Assembly (NCBI GenBank): GCA_037783545.1
Contig: JBBELK010000438.1
Coordinates: 682,001-746,000 of the forward strand
DNA from: Henricia sp. BOLD:AAB3569
Taxonomy: Eukaryota; Echinodermata; Asteroidea; Spinulosida; Echinasteridae
DNA length: 64,000 bases
Reading direction: 5' to 3'
Both the position numbers and the translations under genes were made by a program. Of this stretch, positions 1-13,300 are shown in pieces. How positions within the stretch are numbered: the stretch's first letter is position 1; each line of letters begins with the position of its first letter. A model generated the notes under the pieces. The model saw only the letters and a list, made by a program, of their open reading frames with translations, searched no databases and was not told the origin of the DNA.

Positions 1-178
1 GCACACGCGCGCAATCCATTCACTCGATGCACGATGCGCCGTGCGCGTGTACTTGGGTGCGCCCAGCGTGCACGCGCATCAGATTGGGGCTCTGTGTTGC
101 ACGATATCAGAAACGCACGGTATCTGCAAAAGCTTCATTTTATATAATAATAATTATTAATGAATTGAGGGTTATAAA

Positions 179-2812
179 GGAGAGTGGGGTTAGTTGGAAC
201 ATTGATATTTTCTTCCACGGCTGTAGTTATTTTTATGAAATTCTGCCACTCCTATGTTGCTATTATAGCAATAGATATCCACCATATTATCCACAGCACA
301 TGTGTTACAACCCTATTAAAGTGAGAAAGGAATGTTTGTTTTTTGACCTTCCAAATAATTTTTTCACCTTTGAGAAATGTTGCATTATGCTAATGACGTT
401 CATAGATTCACTCAACTAGTTTTTAAGTACATGTATTTTAAGGTATAGTACAAAGCTACAACATGAGGTTAAAGAAATGTCAAATAGCGTAGTGAGCTTG
501 CAAATGTCCAACGGGCCAGCGGGTTTAGTTGGAACAAAATGAAGGGGGTTAGTTGGAACATGTTTCAACTTGCTCATAGGTGAAGGTAGTGCCTTTTGGA
601 TAGACGTTTTAGTTTACTTTTTCACATTTTGTGCAAGAGAGATAACATTTTGCCGTTCACTTTAATCTATGAACTTGTACAGCTCGGCCTATACATTTTT
701 TTGGTTCCCCATAAAGGCCAAAGGGAAAAATTTAAAGGCAAAAAATTGAAAAAAAATCCCTCCAAGGTTGTCAATTTGTTTTTGTTTTTTTTGGTCATCT
801 ATTTTTACAATCTTCTTGATAATTTAAAGTATTATTCTGGTTAGACCACATTAGCCCTCAAAATGAGAAATTCACCAACCAAGAATAATTTTGAAAAACT
901 ATTGAAACAGAACAGTAAGTTGTGTTAGTGGACTTCTAATGTAAAGTATATAAATTGACTCATTTGTAACCTACCAACTGTACAAAAATAGTCATAAAGT
1001 TGCAAATTTTAATGATCCCAATTTGTTCTAAGTGGATTCTGATAGAGGAAGACATGTTCTATCAAGTCATTTTCATTTCGTTGATTTTCGGAATGATACA
1101 TTATTACAAAAATTGGGTCAAAGGTCACGATGACATATTAAAGGTCACGGTGACCTACTTTTCAAAAAAATTATTTTTGACAAAAGAATTGATTTGAGCA
1201 TGCAATTCTCATTATTTTAATACCAAATTTGCATATACTCGATGAAAATTGACATGGTTTTGACATATTTGTACCAAAATAGTGGTATTTCACTCTAAAA
1301 ATTTCCCACGCACGCGGTGTTTATTGTGTGGAAATGTCCGAGGGAAATGTCATGTTCGATTCTCACAGTCATGACATTACATTGCCAGTGATTCGATCGG
1401 GGGAACAGTTGTCTACGCTAGCAAGGATCGGGAAGACGGTGAAGAATGTTGCTAATCTGAATGATTAGATTCAGAAGTTGGACGGAGCATTATAGCTCCA
1501 TGGACGGGGTAAGGAATAGTGGTGATTGTTAGACATTCGGTTAGTAGCGATGGGGCAAGAGACACTACACTCAGGCTGACTGGTACGCGTCGAAACGGGA
1601 CGAAAAATGCTTCTTGTTGAGGTCATTTTCCTAGGATTTTGCTTTAATTGTCGGTGCTCCTGGATCTCTACTGAACAATATACATAAAGTAAGTTCTATC
1701 TGAGAATACAGAAAGGGAAAAATTGTGCAAATTCGTGCACTCAAAGTCTCAAAAACTGGGATTGAAAAAAAGTGAAATTCGACATGAAAATAGGCGCGTA
1801 CTCGGTCAGCTTGTTTACCTCTCGTCATTCGCCCCAGCGCTATCACGTTAGTCCAGAAAAGTCGTTTTTTATTTCATCCAGCAGCCACCGACTACAACTG
1901 ACTTCGGGATCGTTGGTTTATCGAGGCAAATTGCAAAAGTAGAGTGAAAAACAGTGAGAAATTTAGGGTGAACAAACACAAACAAACCGACAAAACAGTT
2001 TCCGTGACTGATGAGCCACGTGTACATTTGTACGGCTGACTGGCTGTGTAGCGCTACATTGTGTATGCATGTTGTGTGGCACGGCACGGCCGCCCACATG
2101 TGGCAGTTTAACACAATGACGTTTGGAGGTCACACGCATATGATTATCATACATTAAGCGTTGTCAGAATTTTGGGCGAAGCGAGTCTCCAAGTGGGACA
2201 ATTTGATCGCGTTTTATTCGCTAAAACTTTTACTTATGAAATTGAACTATATCAAGTAGGTTAAGAGGGTATGTATTCTATCCTAAACACAAAGAACTGT
2301 CGAAATTGATGTTTTCTTAGTGGTGCTCTTTAAGTAAACTCTATAAATACGCCACCTGTTGATAGTGGCCAGTTTTTTTATGGTCCTGAGGGGTGCCACT
2401 ATATATATAAGTTTCACTGCATTATAAGTGAGCAAAAAGCAATCTTAACCGCTTGATGCATTATTAATGACTCCCTGTACCCCGAAGAATTAATTAGCGC
2501 CCCAAATTACAGCTTAAGTGTCTGACTTGCTAATTAGATTGATTACAGAAGTTATAGTACAGTTTTTAAATGACCCCATACCATGTTTCAACTTACCCCA
2601 TATCATGTTTCAACTTGCCCCCTAGGTGGGGCGAAACAGCAGACATGTTCATGTTCAAGGTGAATTATACGAGAAACCATCAAGTCCCAACATTTTATAG
2701 GCTCCATTTGTAGCCCAAATATGTATGCTTAAAGTGGTATAGTTGTTTTTTCTTTAATAAATTGTTTTAAAGACGATTTTGTAAAAATTGTTCCAACTAA
2801 CCCCACTCTCCC
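179..2812. mobile_element. 2.6-kb non-autonomous TIR element
   Basis: Both ends carry the same inverted sequence: GGAGAGTGGGGTTAGTTGG begins at 179 and its complement ends near 2812. Sub-terminal copies of the motif recur inside: GGTTAGTTGGAACATG near 548-564, and two CATGTTTCAACTT stretches near 2580-2620. No transposase-like frame is visible between the ends, so this looks like a non-autonomous DNA transposon or a solo-end pair. I see no clean target duplication. The superfamily is not assigned. Confidence 0.6.
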
Positions 2813-4239
2813 CAGGCCTACCGCACTCGTCATGTAAATACCAAATGAGCCAAAGGCGAGCTTGGTAATTTAACCACAAAAAACATGGGTGTATTTTTCA
2901 GGTTTTTTGAAATACATGCAACTATGTGTGGCTGAAATTTCTACAATTTATCAACATTATTCTTTAGTTATGTATTGCTGTTCCTGTTTTTAAAAGCTTT
3001 TAATTATGTAATCTGTATTTAAATAGCTTTTTGAGAGGTACTCCATCGAAGAACATCTTGCGAGTTTGCCCTTTAATTTCTACCTGGATTTTGATCAAGT
3101 CTTCATGCCATCCATTCTGTGTGTAAGTATCCTGTGGCATTTAAAGGAAGGGACAACAATTGCAAAGGGTTGCCTAACTTTGTACGCTTCATGTAAGTCG
3201 ACATATTTTGTAGTTCGGCGCTCGGACTTGAGAGAGCGTGAGTCAGGACAAAACAGATTTTTACATACTTCACGGCGTATGGGAGTCGGGAAAACAAGGC
3301 ATCAATCTTGACGTCATCCATGCAATCATTGCATGGTTGACATCATCATTCCTTTTAAAATTTCAAATATGCCGCAGCACATGCAGAGTTTATCATCAAC
3401 ATTTATTGGAATGCTGACGTTGAGAACACAATTCTCTGATTCTCATGAAGGTTTATGCACCGGGCAATATATCGGTAATATATTTTTTTATTAAATTCGT
3501 TGATAACAAGTGTTGTCCCTTTTCTTTAAAGGCCCATCGTATCATTTGCAATCGCCCAAAACTTCACTTGTTAACTAGTAAGTGTTGACAACAGTGGCAG
3601 CAAACACCATGTGAATTTATTTCTGTCCAAGATGGTAATTGTTTTTAAAAATTAACAACTGAAGGTGTTTTTATTTTAAGTGTGTGCGTTAAAATTTTTC
3701 GCTGTTCATTTTAATAGCACAAAAACCATGTGGCGTATTCACTTTTTAAGTGAATAATGCTGGGAACAAGATGTTGCTGCACTAAGAGTTTGCGGACGCC
3801 CACCCTAACCCATAGCACGAGCCGTGGAATGATTATTTATCTGATTTCATTTTTTCATCATCGCTTAATCTGATTTTTTTTAAAGATCAGGGAAAATGTT
3901 TGACTACCCCGTATATAGATGGGCAGTTTTTATTTTGTAGGAATAATTTTGGGGACACGATTAAACGTTGCTTCTGTGTAAACAGATAAAGTCTGACTAG
4001 CACTGAATAGCCATTCGTTCATAAATTGAAATCAGGTAGCAGGCCATTCCTTGAAACTTTTTGAGAATGCCACACTCTAAGTGTTGATAGGGTTGTGGGC
4101 CTTGGCCAGGCAGCCACCTAGTTGAAGCGAAATGATTCTAATGATGGCAGCAGTAATAATGCAAACAGCGCCATAATTACCATCGTGTAGGGTAGATATT
4201 GGTGTACTGTACAAGAATTTACCCTTATTATTATTACAG

Positions 4240-4331
4240 GTTATAGGTGCTTTGGTTGTCGTCACACCCTTGTTGCCTATGCTGGAGATCTGGAATAATG
4301 GAGGAAGTGTGCTAAAAGCTATCAAACGCAG
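4240..4331 (+). CDS. ABCA exon: last membrane segment of TMD2
   Basis: Acceptor ATTATTATTACAG precedes 4240 and donor GTAGGT follows 4331. The translation begins [19 protein letters not shown], a hydrophobic stretch followed by a basic end (KAIKR). It ends in phase 2 and joins correctly to the exon at 5438. In ABCA proteins this corresponds to the last helix before the second ATPase domain. Confidence 0.7.
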
Positions 4332-7300
4332 GTAGGTGTGCCACTAGTCATCAACCATGATCGTGGTTTAACCCCTTCGCGTCGGGAACTGCATATATGC
4401 AGTTTTAAGTTGATAGTCGTGGGGGCTGTAATACAGAATTAGCCCGTGGGTCAGTACTACCAAGGCAGAGCTTGTTTCTCAACTTGTTGGCTTAGGCTCA
4501 AGTCAGTTTTTGGTTTTTGACCTGACTCTGGAGAAAATGACTTGTGACCGGATTGATTTATGACTTGAAATACATGTAAAAACTAGTTATCAAGTCTCCA
4601 GCCCTAGGGACATATACAGTGTATAACCAAAACTGCCAGTGCAGTCTCCCGCTCCAGGGGAATAAATTGGAAAATGTTTAGCCGCTGTGAAGGGGTTAAA
4701 ACTGTACTCTTAAATTGTTCTCAAGCTAACAAAACTCGTAATAATCAGTTGTAAAGCATTTTTTGGCAACTTAGTGAGCTCATCCCAGGAATTGCAAAAT
4801 TCATGCATATTTTAGAAACAAACTTCGTAATAACCACATTTCTCTGTGGCTTGACCTACCTAGGCATACTGACTTGAGCAAATGCCAGCCAGTTGAGAGA
4901 CCAGCTCTGCCCTGGTAGTACTGACCCAGCTAATTCTGTATAACCACCCCCAAGGCATACACACCGACTTGAGCCCAAGCCAGCCAGTTGAGAGACCAGC
5001 TCTGCCCTGGTAGTACTGACCCAGCTAATTCTGTATAACCACCTCCAAGGCATACACACTGACTTGAGCCCAAGCCAGCAAGTTGAGAGACTATCTCTGC
5101 CCTGGGAGTACTGACCCAGCTAACTCTGTATAACCACCCCCAAGGCATACACACTGACTTGAGCCTAAGCCAGCAAGTTGAGAGACTATCTCTGCCCTGA
5201 TAGTACTGACCCAGCTAATTCTGCATAACCACCCCCAAGGCATACACACCGACTTGAGCCCAAGCCAGCAGGTTGAGAGACCAGCTCTGCCCTGGTAGTA
5301 CCGACACAGCTAATGCTGTATAACAACCCCAAGGCATACTTAGCTAAGACTTGGTATCAAGTCTTCTCTCACAAAAAGATTAAATACTATTTTTTTTCAA
5401 ATTCTCATCACTTATATATTTTTCATTTTTATTTAGTAAGGAAGATGACAGCTTTAACGTGACAGATTTTGACAAATTAGAAGACGAAGACACCGATGTG
5501 AAAAAAGAGAGGGAAAACGTGAAGTCACTGCTCGGTCAGAACGTCAACGAAAGCAAGGTAATTTGACCAAAAACAGTCTAGGAGTGCTTTAAAGGAAATC
5601 TTAAATACCTCACACTTGCTTTTAATGATAGGGTGTGGTATATTCCATAAACCTCTTGGAAACATTTTTTAAAAATGTGTCAAAACAATCGACTCTTTTC
5701 TGTCCATTTCTCGGCCAAATTTTGTCCTATAACCAAACTATACTTCAATGGAAACCCTTATTTTAAGGTAGAACACATGGCTGGTATCTCGTAAATCAGA
5801 AATGTTCACAAATTTACACCTATCTTACACAATATAAACATGACGACGGTAGAAAACTTCCCCTGAAATGGTTTTGTCTGAAGTGCTGTAGTCTTTGAGA
5901 AATAGGTAAAACAATTAATATTCATCTCATGAGACGAAAATTCACTTCGCCCCAAAACCACTTCGCTCTGGACCATATCGCTTTGGACCACTTCATCCTG
6001 AACTACTTTGCCCTGAACCACTTTGCCCAAACGCCACTTCGCCCCCAAACCACTTTGTGCACAGGCCGTGGTTCAGAGTGATTACGTAGTTCAGGGCAAA
6101 GTGGTTTTTGGACGAAGTGACTGTAAAGCTTTTTTCTTTTACTTTTTTCTCAAAAGTTAGACAAAGTGCGGAGCTGACTTTTATTCAGGTTGGTTTTTAT
6201 CATGCATATCTTCAATCACACAGGGAGATAAAACTATTTGTAACAGTATACCAATCATGTGTTCTACCTTTAAAGGCCTTTTATGTGAGCTTAAAATTTC
6301 ATTTTTCGAAATTTGACCTATTGGACGGGTTTTAAGCTGAAGGGTCACATGTAAAATTGGCAAACTTGTGCACAGAAAGCTTTTTTTCTTCATTACTTTC
6401 ATTCTTTCTGTTTGAACTACTGTACCTTGTATAGTGTGTAGTGGCAGCCTCGGGCATACACAAAGTGTTCACAAGGAGAAAGGGCTACTGCAACTGCTGC
6501 GGTTGCCGTCCTAGCAAGATTGAGAAAAAAACGGCCGTTTGTAACCTGTCGTTGAGTGTGAAGGAAGGAGAGGTGCTCGGCCTACTAGGACCCAACGGTG
6601 CTGGTAAAACAACGTCCATGAACATCATCACAGCCGAAACAAGTGCGGATTCTGGGCAGGTAGTTAAAGAATTTGAACTGTGGACCTTCTGCTTAACGTG
6701 CAGACGCCCTACCAATTGAGCTATGAAGCCAACTGGTGGTCTTGAATCACGGTGGTACAGTTGTTCCTCACTGATTGGGATTGGCTATCACGTGAGCTTA
6801 GCAAGCCCTACAATGTTAAGCCGATGGTCTGCGATTCGAATCCTGGTGGAGCCAAGTTGCTTTTCACTGCGCTCCAAAAATGTGATGTGGACACGCTCCC
6901 ATAATTTAGTGAGCCTCAGGATGGCATATGTTTCTTTTGTTCAACTAACTCATCCCTCTAAAAAAATCTTACTTATTCCTACTAAAAATAATTTGTAGGA
7001 AGTTGGAGAATTAATTCGGTCCTTAACCCCCCAGATCCATATCGCTGGGCATGACATAAGGTCTTCACAAAGCAAGGCCTTCCTAGCCATGGGGTACTGC
7101 CCTCAACATGACCCTCTGTATGAGAATGTCACAATGCGTGAACATCTGGAAGTGTATGCGTTGATCAAGGGAATTCATCCCAGAGACGCAAATAATCTTG
7201 AGTCTCTCCCCCTCCTCCCTAGATCCATATCGCTGGGCATGACATCAGGTCTTCACTAAGCAAGGCCTTCCTAGCCATGGGGTACTGCTTTCAACATGAC

Positions 7301-10300
7301 CCTCTGTATGATAACGTCACAATGCGTGAACATCTGGAAGTGTACGCGTTGATCAAGGGAATTCATTCCAGAGACGCAAATAATCTTGAGTCTCTCCCCC
7401 TCCTCCCTACTTCCATATCGCAGGGCATGACATCAGGTCTTCACTAAGCAAGGCCTTCCTAGCCATGGGGTACTGCCCTCAACATGACCCTCTGTATGAT
7501 AACGTCACAATGCGTGAACATCTGGAAGTGTACGCGTTGATCAAGGGAATTCATTCCAGAGACGCAAATAATCTTGAGTCTCTCCCCCTCCTCCCTAGAT
7601 CCGTATCGCTGGGCATAACATAAGGTCTTCACAAAGCAAGGCCTTCCTAGCCATGGGGTACTGCCCTCAACATGACCCTCTGTATGATAACGTCACAATG
7701 CGTGAACATCTGGAGGTGTACGCGTTGATCAAGGGAATTCATTCCAGAGACGCAAAAAATGTCGCCCAGCAGTAAGTACAACTTGTCTTTTTCATTGATT
7801 CTGGAAAATTATAGTTGCGAATTTTCAGGAAAGTATACGGTTTTGTAAAAAAAACCTCTGTTTTTGGCATTCACTGAACACGGAATGCATGCGTGGATTT
7901 TTAAGATTTTCTGAAGCATTTATGTAGCTGAAATTTCTTTCAGGCTAGTTTACCAACATTCTTCTTTGGATTTGTAATGCTGCTTTTCCAGAAATTTAAA
8001 CGAAAATCATCTTCCAATGATAACTGGGTCTTTAAAGATTTTTGCTTTTTGCCTGTTTCATGTAAATAGCATCGGGTGTACTGACGTACTTCCTTTTACA
8101 TGCACAACCGTATCCACTTGACCAGGCTAAGGAATGATTGACTTATTTATCAAATATACCCCATTACGGTGGAAAGACCCACCTCCATTTGAAAGTGAAG
8201 AACTTGGGGTGCCCGGCATTGTGCAAATGATACACGCAAAAGGATAATTGAGATCGACAAAAGGAACATGTTAAAAACTCACTAAAGTTTATTTCTCTCT
8301 TGATACATGAAGCTTTATGGAAGCTCTCAAGGTTACCGAACATGCCGACAAGAAAGCGTCTCGGCTGTCGGGGGGAACCAAGAGAAAGGTACAGTCAGCA
8401 GGGGTGTGAAATCTCTGATTTTTATCGAATTTCAGATTTTTTGATAAGCGTGCTAGACATTTTCAGTTTTCCCTTATTTTTGTTTTGCGCTCCATATTTT
8501 ATTTTGTTTTTTGCCCACCAACAGGCCATATTTTTTTGTATTGAGCATAGACAGAGCACCCTCAATTGATTAATTAATTCTGTGAAGCAAACTTGTGCAA
8601 GTCTATCCGCCAAGTAAGTGCCATGGCATATCGCGCATGTGTATGTAGTGTATGCTTAATTGTTCAGTGGTGCCACGCAGCGACTGCAATGAGTGGCTAA
8701 AGAGACTTGTACAAGTCTAATCCCTAAGCTAGTGCCATCTTTGCCAGCATGCTGCATCGCAAACAGAAAGCGGCCGTGCGTGATGTGTGGGGCACTTTGC
8801 CGTGGGGGCCAGGGCAATCCCCGCGCGATGCATGCGGAAAGCAGCAGGCAACAAACCGATTTTACTGGCCGCATTCGCTAGCCTGTCTTCAACAATCGAT
8901 GCTTACTTGTACAAGGTAAATATTTAGATAAAACGATCCCAAAAGTTGAAGCACTCGTAGTCTGCACACCTCTCCCCCTCCCCAAGGAAGCCACGCCTCC
9001 AAAGCCACGCACTTTCCGATTTTATTTGATTTTGAAATTCTCCACTTGCACCCCTTAGTCAGATTCAATAAAAAAAAACTTGTATTTTTTGAAAGATAAC
9101 TTGTTTCTGCTTGAACAATTTGAACGCTTGCCGTGTCAAATTTTACGCATGACAAGTTTACGCACACAAGTGCGTGAAAATGCTCAGTTTGAATCCAGCC
9201 GTATGTTTGTGTCCATGGGCAAGACACTTAATCTCAATTGCCTCATCAACCCAAGCGATATTTGGGGAGTTGTTAGGAGGAATGCCTCAATCTAAGTGCT
9301 TATAGGGTTGTGTGCCTAAGCCGATTGGCAAGTGCTAAGTACGTACATGTAAGTGCACCATAGTTCTTTCTTGGTAACTGTGTGTAGAGAGGCTGGGACA
9401 GAATATATTTTGTTCTGCTTTTTCAGCTTTGCTTTGCAATCAGCATGCTGGGACAGCCAAAGATTGTGTTTCTTGACGAGCCGTCTACCGGTATGGACCC
9501 ATCCTCCAAGAGGATTGTCTGGTAAGCGATTTGTTGCAACATGTGATGACAAATTATTATGAATTCCTTCTACTACTGAAACCATGAATTCCTCAAGTGT
9601 TCATGGGACTGTAGCTTATAATCCTGAAGAAACATGTGAAGAGAAGATGGTGAAGAAATGCTGCCTTTAGATGGGGGAGGAAAACCCCCTACACACATGT
9701 ATTTAGGAGAAACCCCATGGAAACAAGCTAGGACTGAAAACCCAAACATCCCTAAAACATTCTTAACTCATGTTTTTAAAGATAGGAACAATTATATTAT
9801 ATTGTTCCTAAATCCACTTAAGACTTTTTTGAACTTTTATGAAAAAGGATCCAGGACGGGAATCAAATCAAAGTGCTGTTTAACAGCTCCCAACGAACAC
9901 GGAGAGAAAAGTTGGGTTCCTGTCAAAAACCTGTGGGAGTACCACTGTGCCTCATTGCTTAGCTGGCAGAGCATCTGCCTGGAAATTCAGAAGTCTCGGG
10001 TTCAAGTCCCGATGAGGACCATGTGATTTTTCTCTCATACCATGCTTAGTTGTTCCAATGTTTAGTGTGTAGGCCTAAATTGTTAGTAATGAGTAATATT
10101 TGTTTGTAATACTAATAGGGCACTTTTTATATTTTAGGAACACCATCATTTCAAGTTTCCGTGGCAATCGTGGAGCAGTCTTGACTACTCATTCCATGGA
10201 GGAAGCTGATGCTGTATGCTCACGAGTTGGGATCATGGTGTCTGGAAGACTCATGTAAGTAGGACAGCATGTTGGGATCATGGTGTCTGGAAGACTCATG

Positions 10301-13300
10301 TAAGTAGGACAGCATGTTGGGATCATGGTGTCTGGAAGACTCATGTAAGTAGGACAGCATGTTGGGATCATGGTGTCTGGAAGACTCATGTAAGTAGGAC
10401 AGCATGTTGGGATCATGGTGTCTGGAAGACTCATGTAAGTAGGACAGCATGTTGGGATCATGGTGTCTGGAAGACTCATGTAAGTAGGACAGCATGTTGG
10501 GATCATGGTGTCTGGAAGACTCATGTAAGTAGGACAGCATGTTGGGATCATGGTGTCTGGAAGACTCATGTAAGTAGGACAGCATGTTGGGATCATGGTG
10601 TCTGGAAGACTCATGTAAGTAGGACAGCATGTTGGGATCATGGTGTCTGGAAGACTCATGTAAGTAGGACAGCATGTTGGGATCATGGTGTCTGGAAGAC
10701 TCATGTAAGTAAGACAGCATGTTGGGGTCATGGTGTCTGGAAGACTCATGTAAGTAGGACAGCATGTTGGGATCATGGTGTCTGGAAGACTCATGTAAGT
10801 AGGACAGCATGTTGGGATCATGGTGTCTGAGAGACTCATGTAAGTAGGACAGCATGTTGGGATCATGGTGTCTGGAAGACTCATGTAAGTAGGACAGCAT
10901 GTTGGGATCATGGTGTCTGGAAGACTCATGTAAGTAGGACAGCATGTTGGGATCATGGTGTCTGGAAGACTCATGTAAGTAGGACAGCATGTTGGGATCA
11001 TGGTGTCTGAGAGACTCATGTAAGTAGGACAGCATGTTGGGATCATGGTGTCTGGAAGACTCATGTAAGTAGGACAGCATGTTGGGATCATGGTGTCTGG
11101 AAGACTCATGTAAGTAGGACAGCATGTTGGGATCATGGTGTCTGGAAGACTCATGTAAGTAGGACAGCATGTTGGGATCATGGTGTCTGGAAGACTCATG
11201 TAAGTAGGACAGCATGTTGGGATCATGGTGTCTGGAAGACTCATGTAAGTAGGACAGCATGTTGGGATCATGGTGTCTGAGAGACTCATGTAAGTAGGAC
11301 AGCATGTTGGGATCATGGTGTCTGGAAGACTCATGTAAGTAGGACAGCATGTTGGGATCATGGTGTCTGGAAGACTCATGTAAGTAGGACAGCGTGTTGG
11401 GATCATGGTGTCTGGAAGACTCATGTAAGTAGGACAGCATGTTGGGATCATGGTGTCTGGAAGACTCATGTAAGTAGGACAGCATGTTGGGATCATGGTG
11501 TCTGGAAGACTCATGTAAGTAGGACAGCATGTTGGGATCATGGTGTCTGGAAGACTCATGTAAGTAGGACAGCATGTTGGGATCATGGTGTCTGGAAGAC
11601 TCATGTATAGTAGGACAGCATTAGGTGTTTGTAAACTACACATACATAAAGTTGGTATGTAGGATTGTTAAATTAGTGGTCGTCCAAAGTTGTCAAAAGG
11701 TTCTCAGTTCTACAGAGAGTAGTATTTTTCAAGACCCCCTCCCTCCCCGCGAAATACTACTTATCAAAATGTTACTGTCTGTACAGTCCTACGCTGCCCT
11801 CAACCCCCCACCCCCTCCCTGCCCCTTCCTACACTTTGTAGAACCGTGAAAATGTTGACAACTTTAGACAGCTAATTTTGTATAATCGGGTCTCAAGTCT
11901 CCAACGACTAATGGGGTTATGCATGTCCATCCTAGGTGTCTGGGTACCACGCAACATCTGAAGGGAAAGTACGGTAGTGGCTACAGCCTTGAGGTGAAGT
12001 TGAACCCGGGACCAGCCTACTACAACATGGATCATACCAGTGATCAGGCCACCCAGCTCTTGGAGCAACTCCTGAGCATGTTGGACCGTCAGATCAAGAA
12101 GGTCGTCCCTAAGGCTGTGGTCATGGAGAGTTTTGGGGAGCGTGTGACGTACAGTGTTCCAAACACAGCTGTCGCGTCTCTGTCAAGTATTTTTGCCACA
12201 CTGGAACAAGGTAACATTTTGTTCAGTTCAGTTGGTGTTTTCTGTCTTATCCTACATGGGTATACTTGCACTTTTTTAAAGGAACACACCGGCTCACTGT
12301 TTACATAATAGTGATGTAACATCATCGACAATAATTTTTTGATGGTCCTTTTAAAAAAAGATCATCAAAATGTAACGTGATTAATTTTTAAAAAGCTTAA
12401 AATTACCAAAAACGGTCGATAGTCGGGTTATACGCTTTACCCGCTGTTCACTATCGCGAGACTCACGACTTTGTCGCAAACAATTCGCTCTTCTCTTGCT
12501 ATCTTTCATTTTCTGCTGATGATTTCACCGGATAGCCAGGACCACCGAATAAGTTTTTCTGTTTTCTTTGGAGGAGCTGACATTTATGGTTTGTCTTCAC
12601 GAATGTACAACTGTACCAACCAGTTGTTGTGCGTGGAGCTATAGTAGGTGCACAGACTAAAACACCTAATAACGAAACACACACGGCGGTCTGGCTGCAA
12701 GATTAGTACTTTAGGGAGGTACTTTAGATGATTGTTAGGTTAGAACAAAATTCATTTTCTGGGAAAATCTGGACGAGCTTCTTTAACTATACACGTACTT
12801 TATCCTCTTTCAATATTCAGGCAAAGATAATCTCCACATTGAAGAGTACAGCTTCAGCCAGGCGACATTGGAACAGGTTTGTCTGCCCAAACATTTTATT
12901 ATTTTTGCTGATTTAGCATTTTTTTTTCAAAAGCCAAAGACTAGACAACTACCCTTATCGATGTTGTCAATGCATCATGGGATTGGATGACAGATATTGC
13001 CAGCGAAGTGTGCGTAAACCTATGAGGCAGAGGCAAACTCGGAAACTTTTCCACTCATTTTCACAAAAACCAAAAAGAGTTCAAGAATTAATCTTTCAGC
13101 ATTTTTCGAATATTCAGTATGACCTTTTTTTAAATCCAGTTCGAAAGTGTTTTAAAATGAATATCCTGTGGGTGAATTACATGATGTTTTTATTGAATAA
13201 CGCAGCCTTCTCGTTGCGGAAACGGCCGCTTTCTTTGATGTCACATTATGTGTCCAACCACAGTACAAGTTACAACATTGGACTTATGGTTTGTACAGGG

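Noticed and set aside
3040-3122. Possible additional ABCA exon (SIEEHLASLPFNFYLDF) before a GTAAGT at 3123
   Set aside because: It has a good donor but no convincing acceptor, and the peptide does not match a conserved ABCA segment I can place.
4856-5154. Repetitive cysteine/tryptophan-rich minus-strand open frames
   Set aside because: They are translations of the 93-bp intronic tandem repeat.
9955-10023. Functional tRNA gene
   Set aside because: A and B boxes are present, but the anticodon arm does not form a normal stem and 7-base loop, and the sequence is repeated at 19.44 kb with a shared tail, so it is a SINE.
10189-11643. Long antisense open frames (484 and 451 codons) with 15-residue repeats across the minisatellite
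   Set aside because: They follow automatically from a 45-bp unit that happens to lack stops in several frames. There is no promoter, splice or homology evidence.
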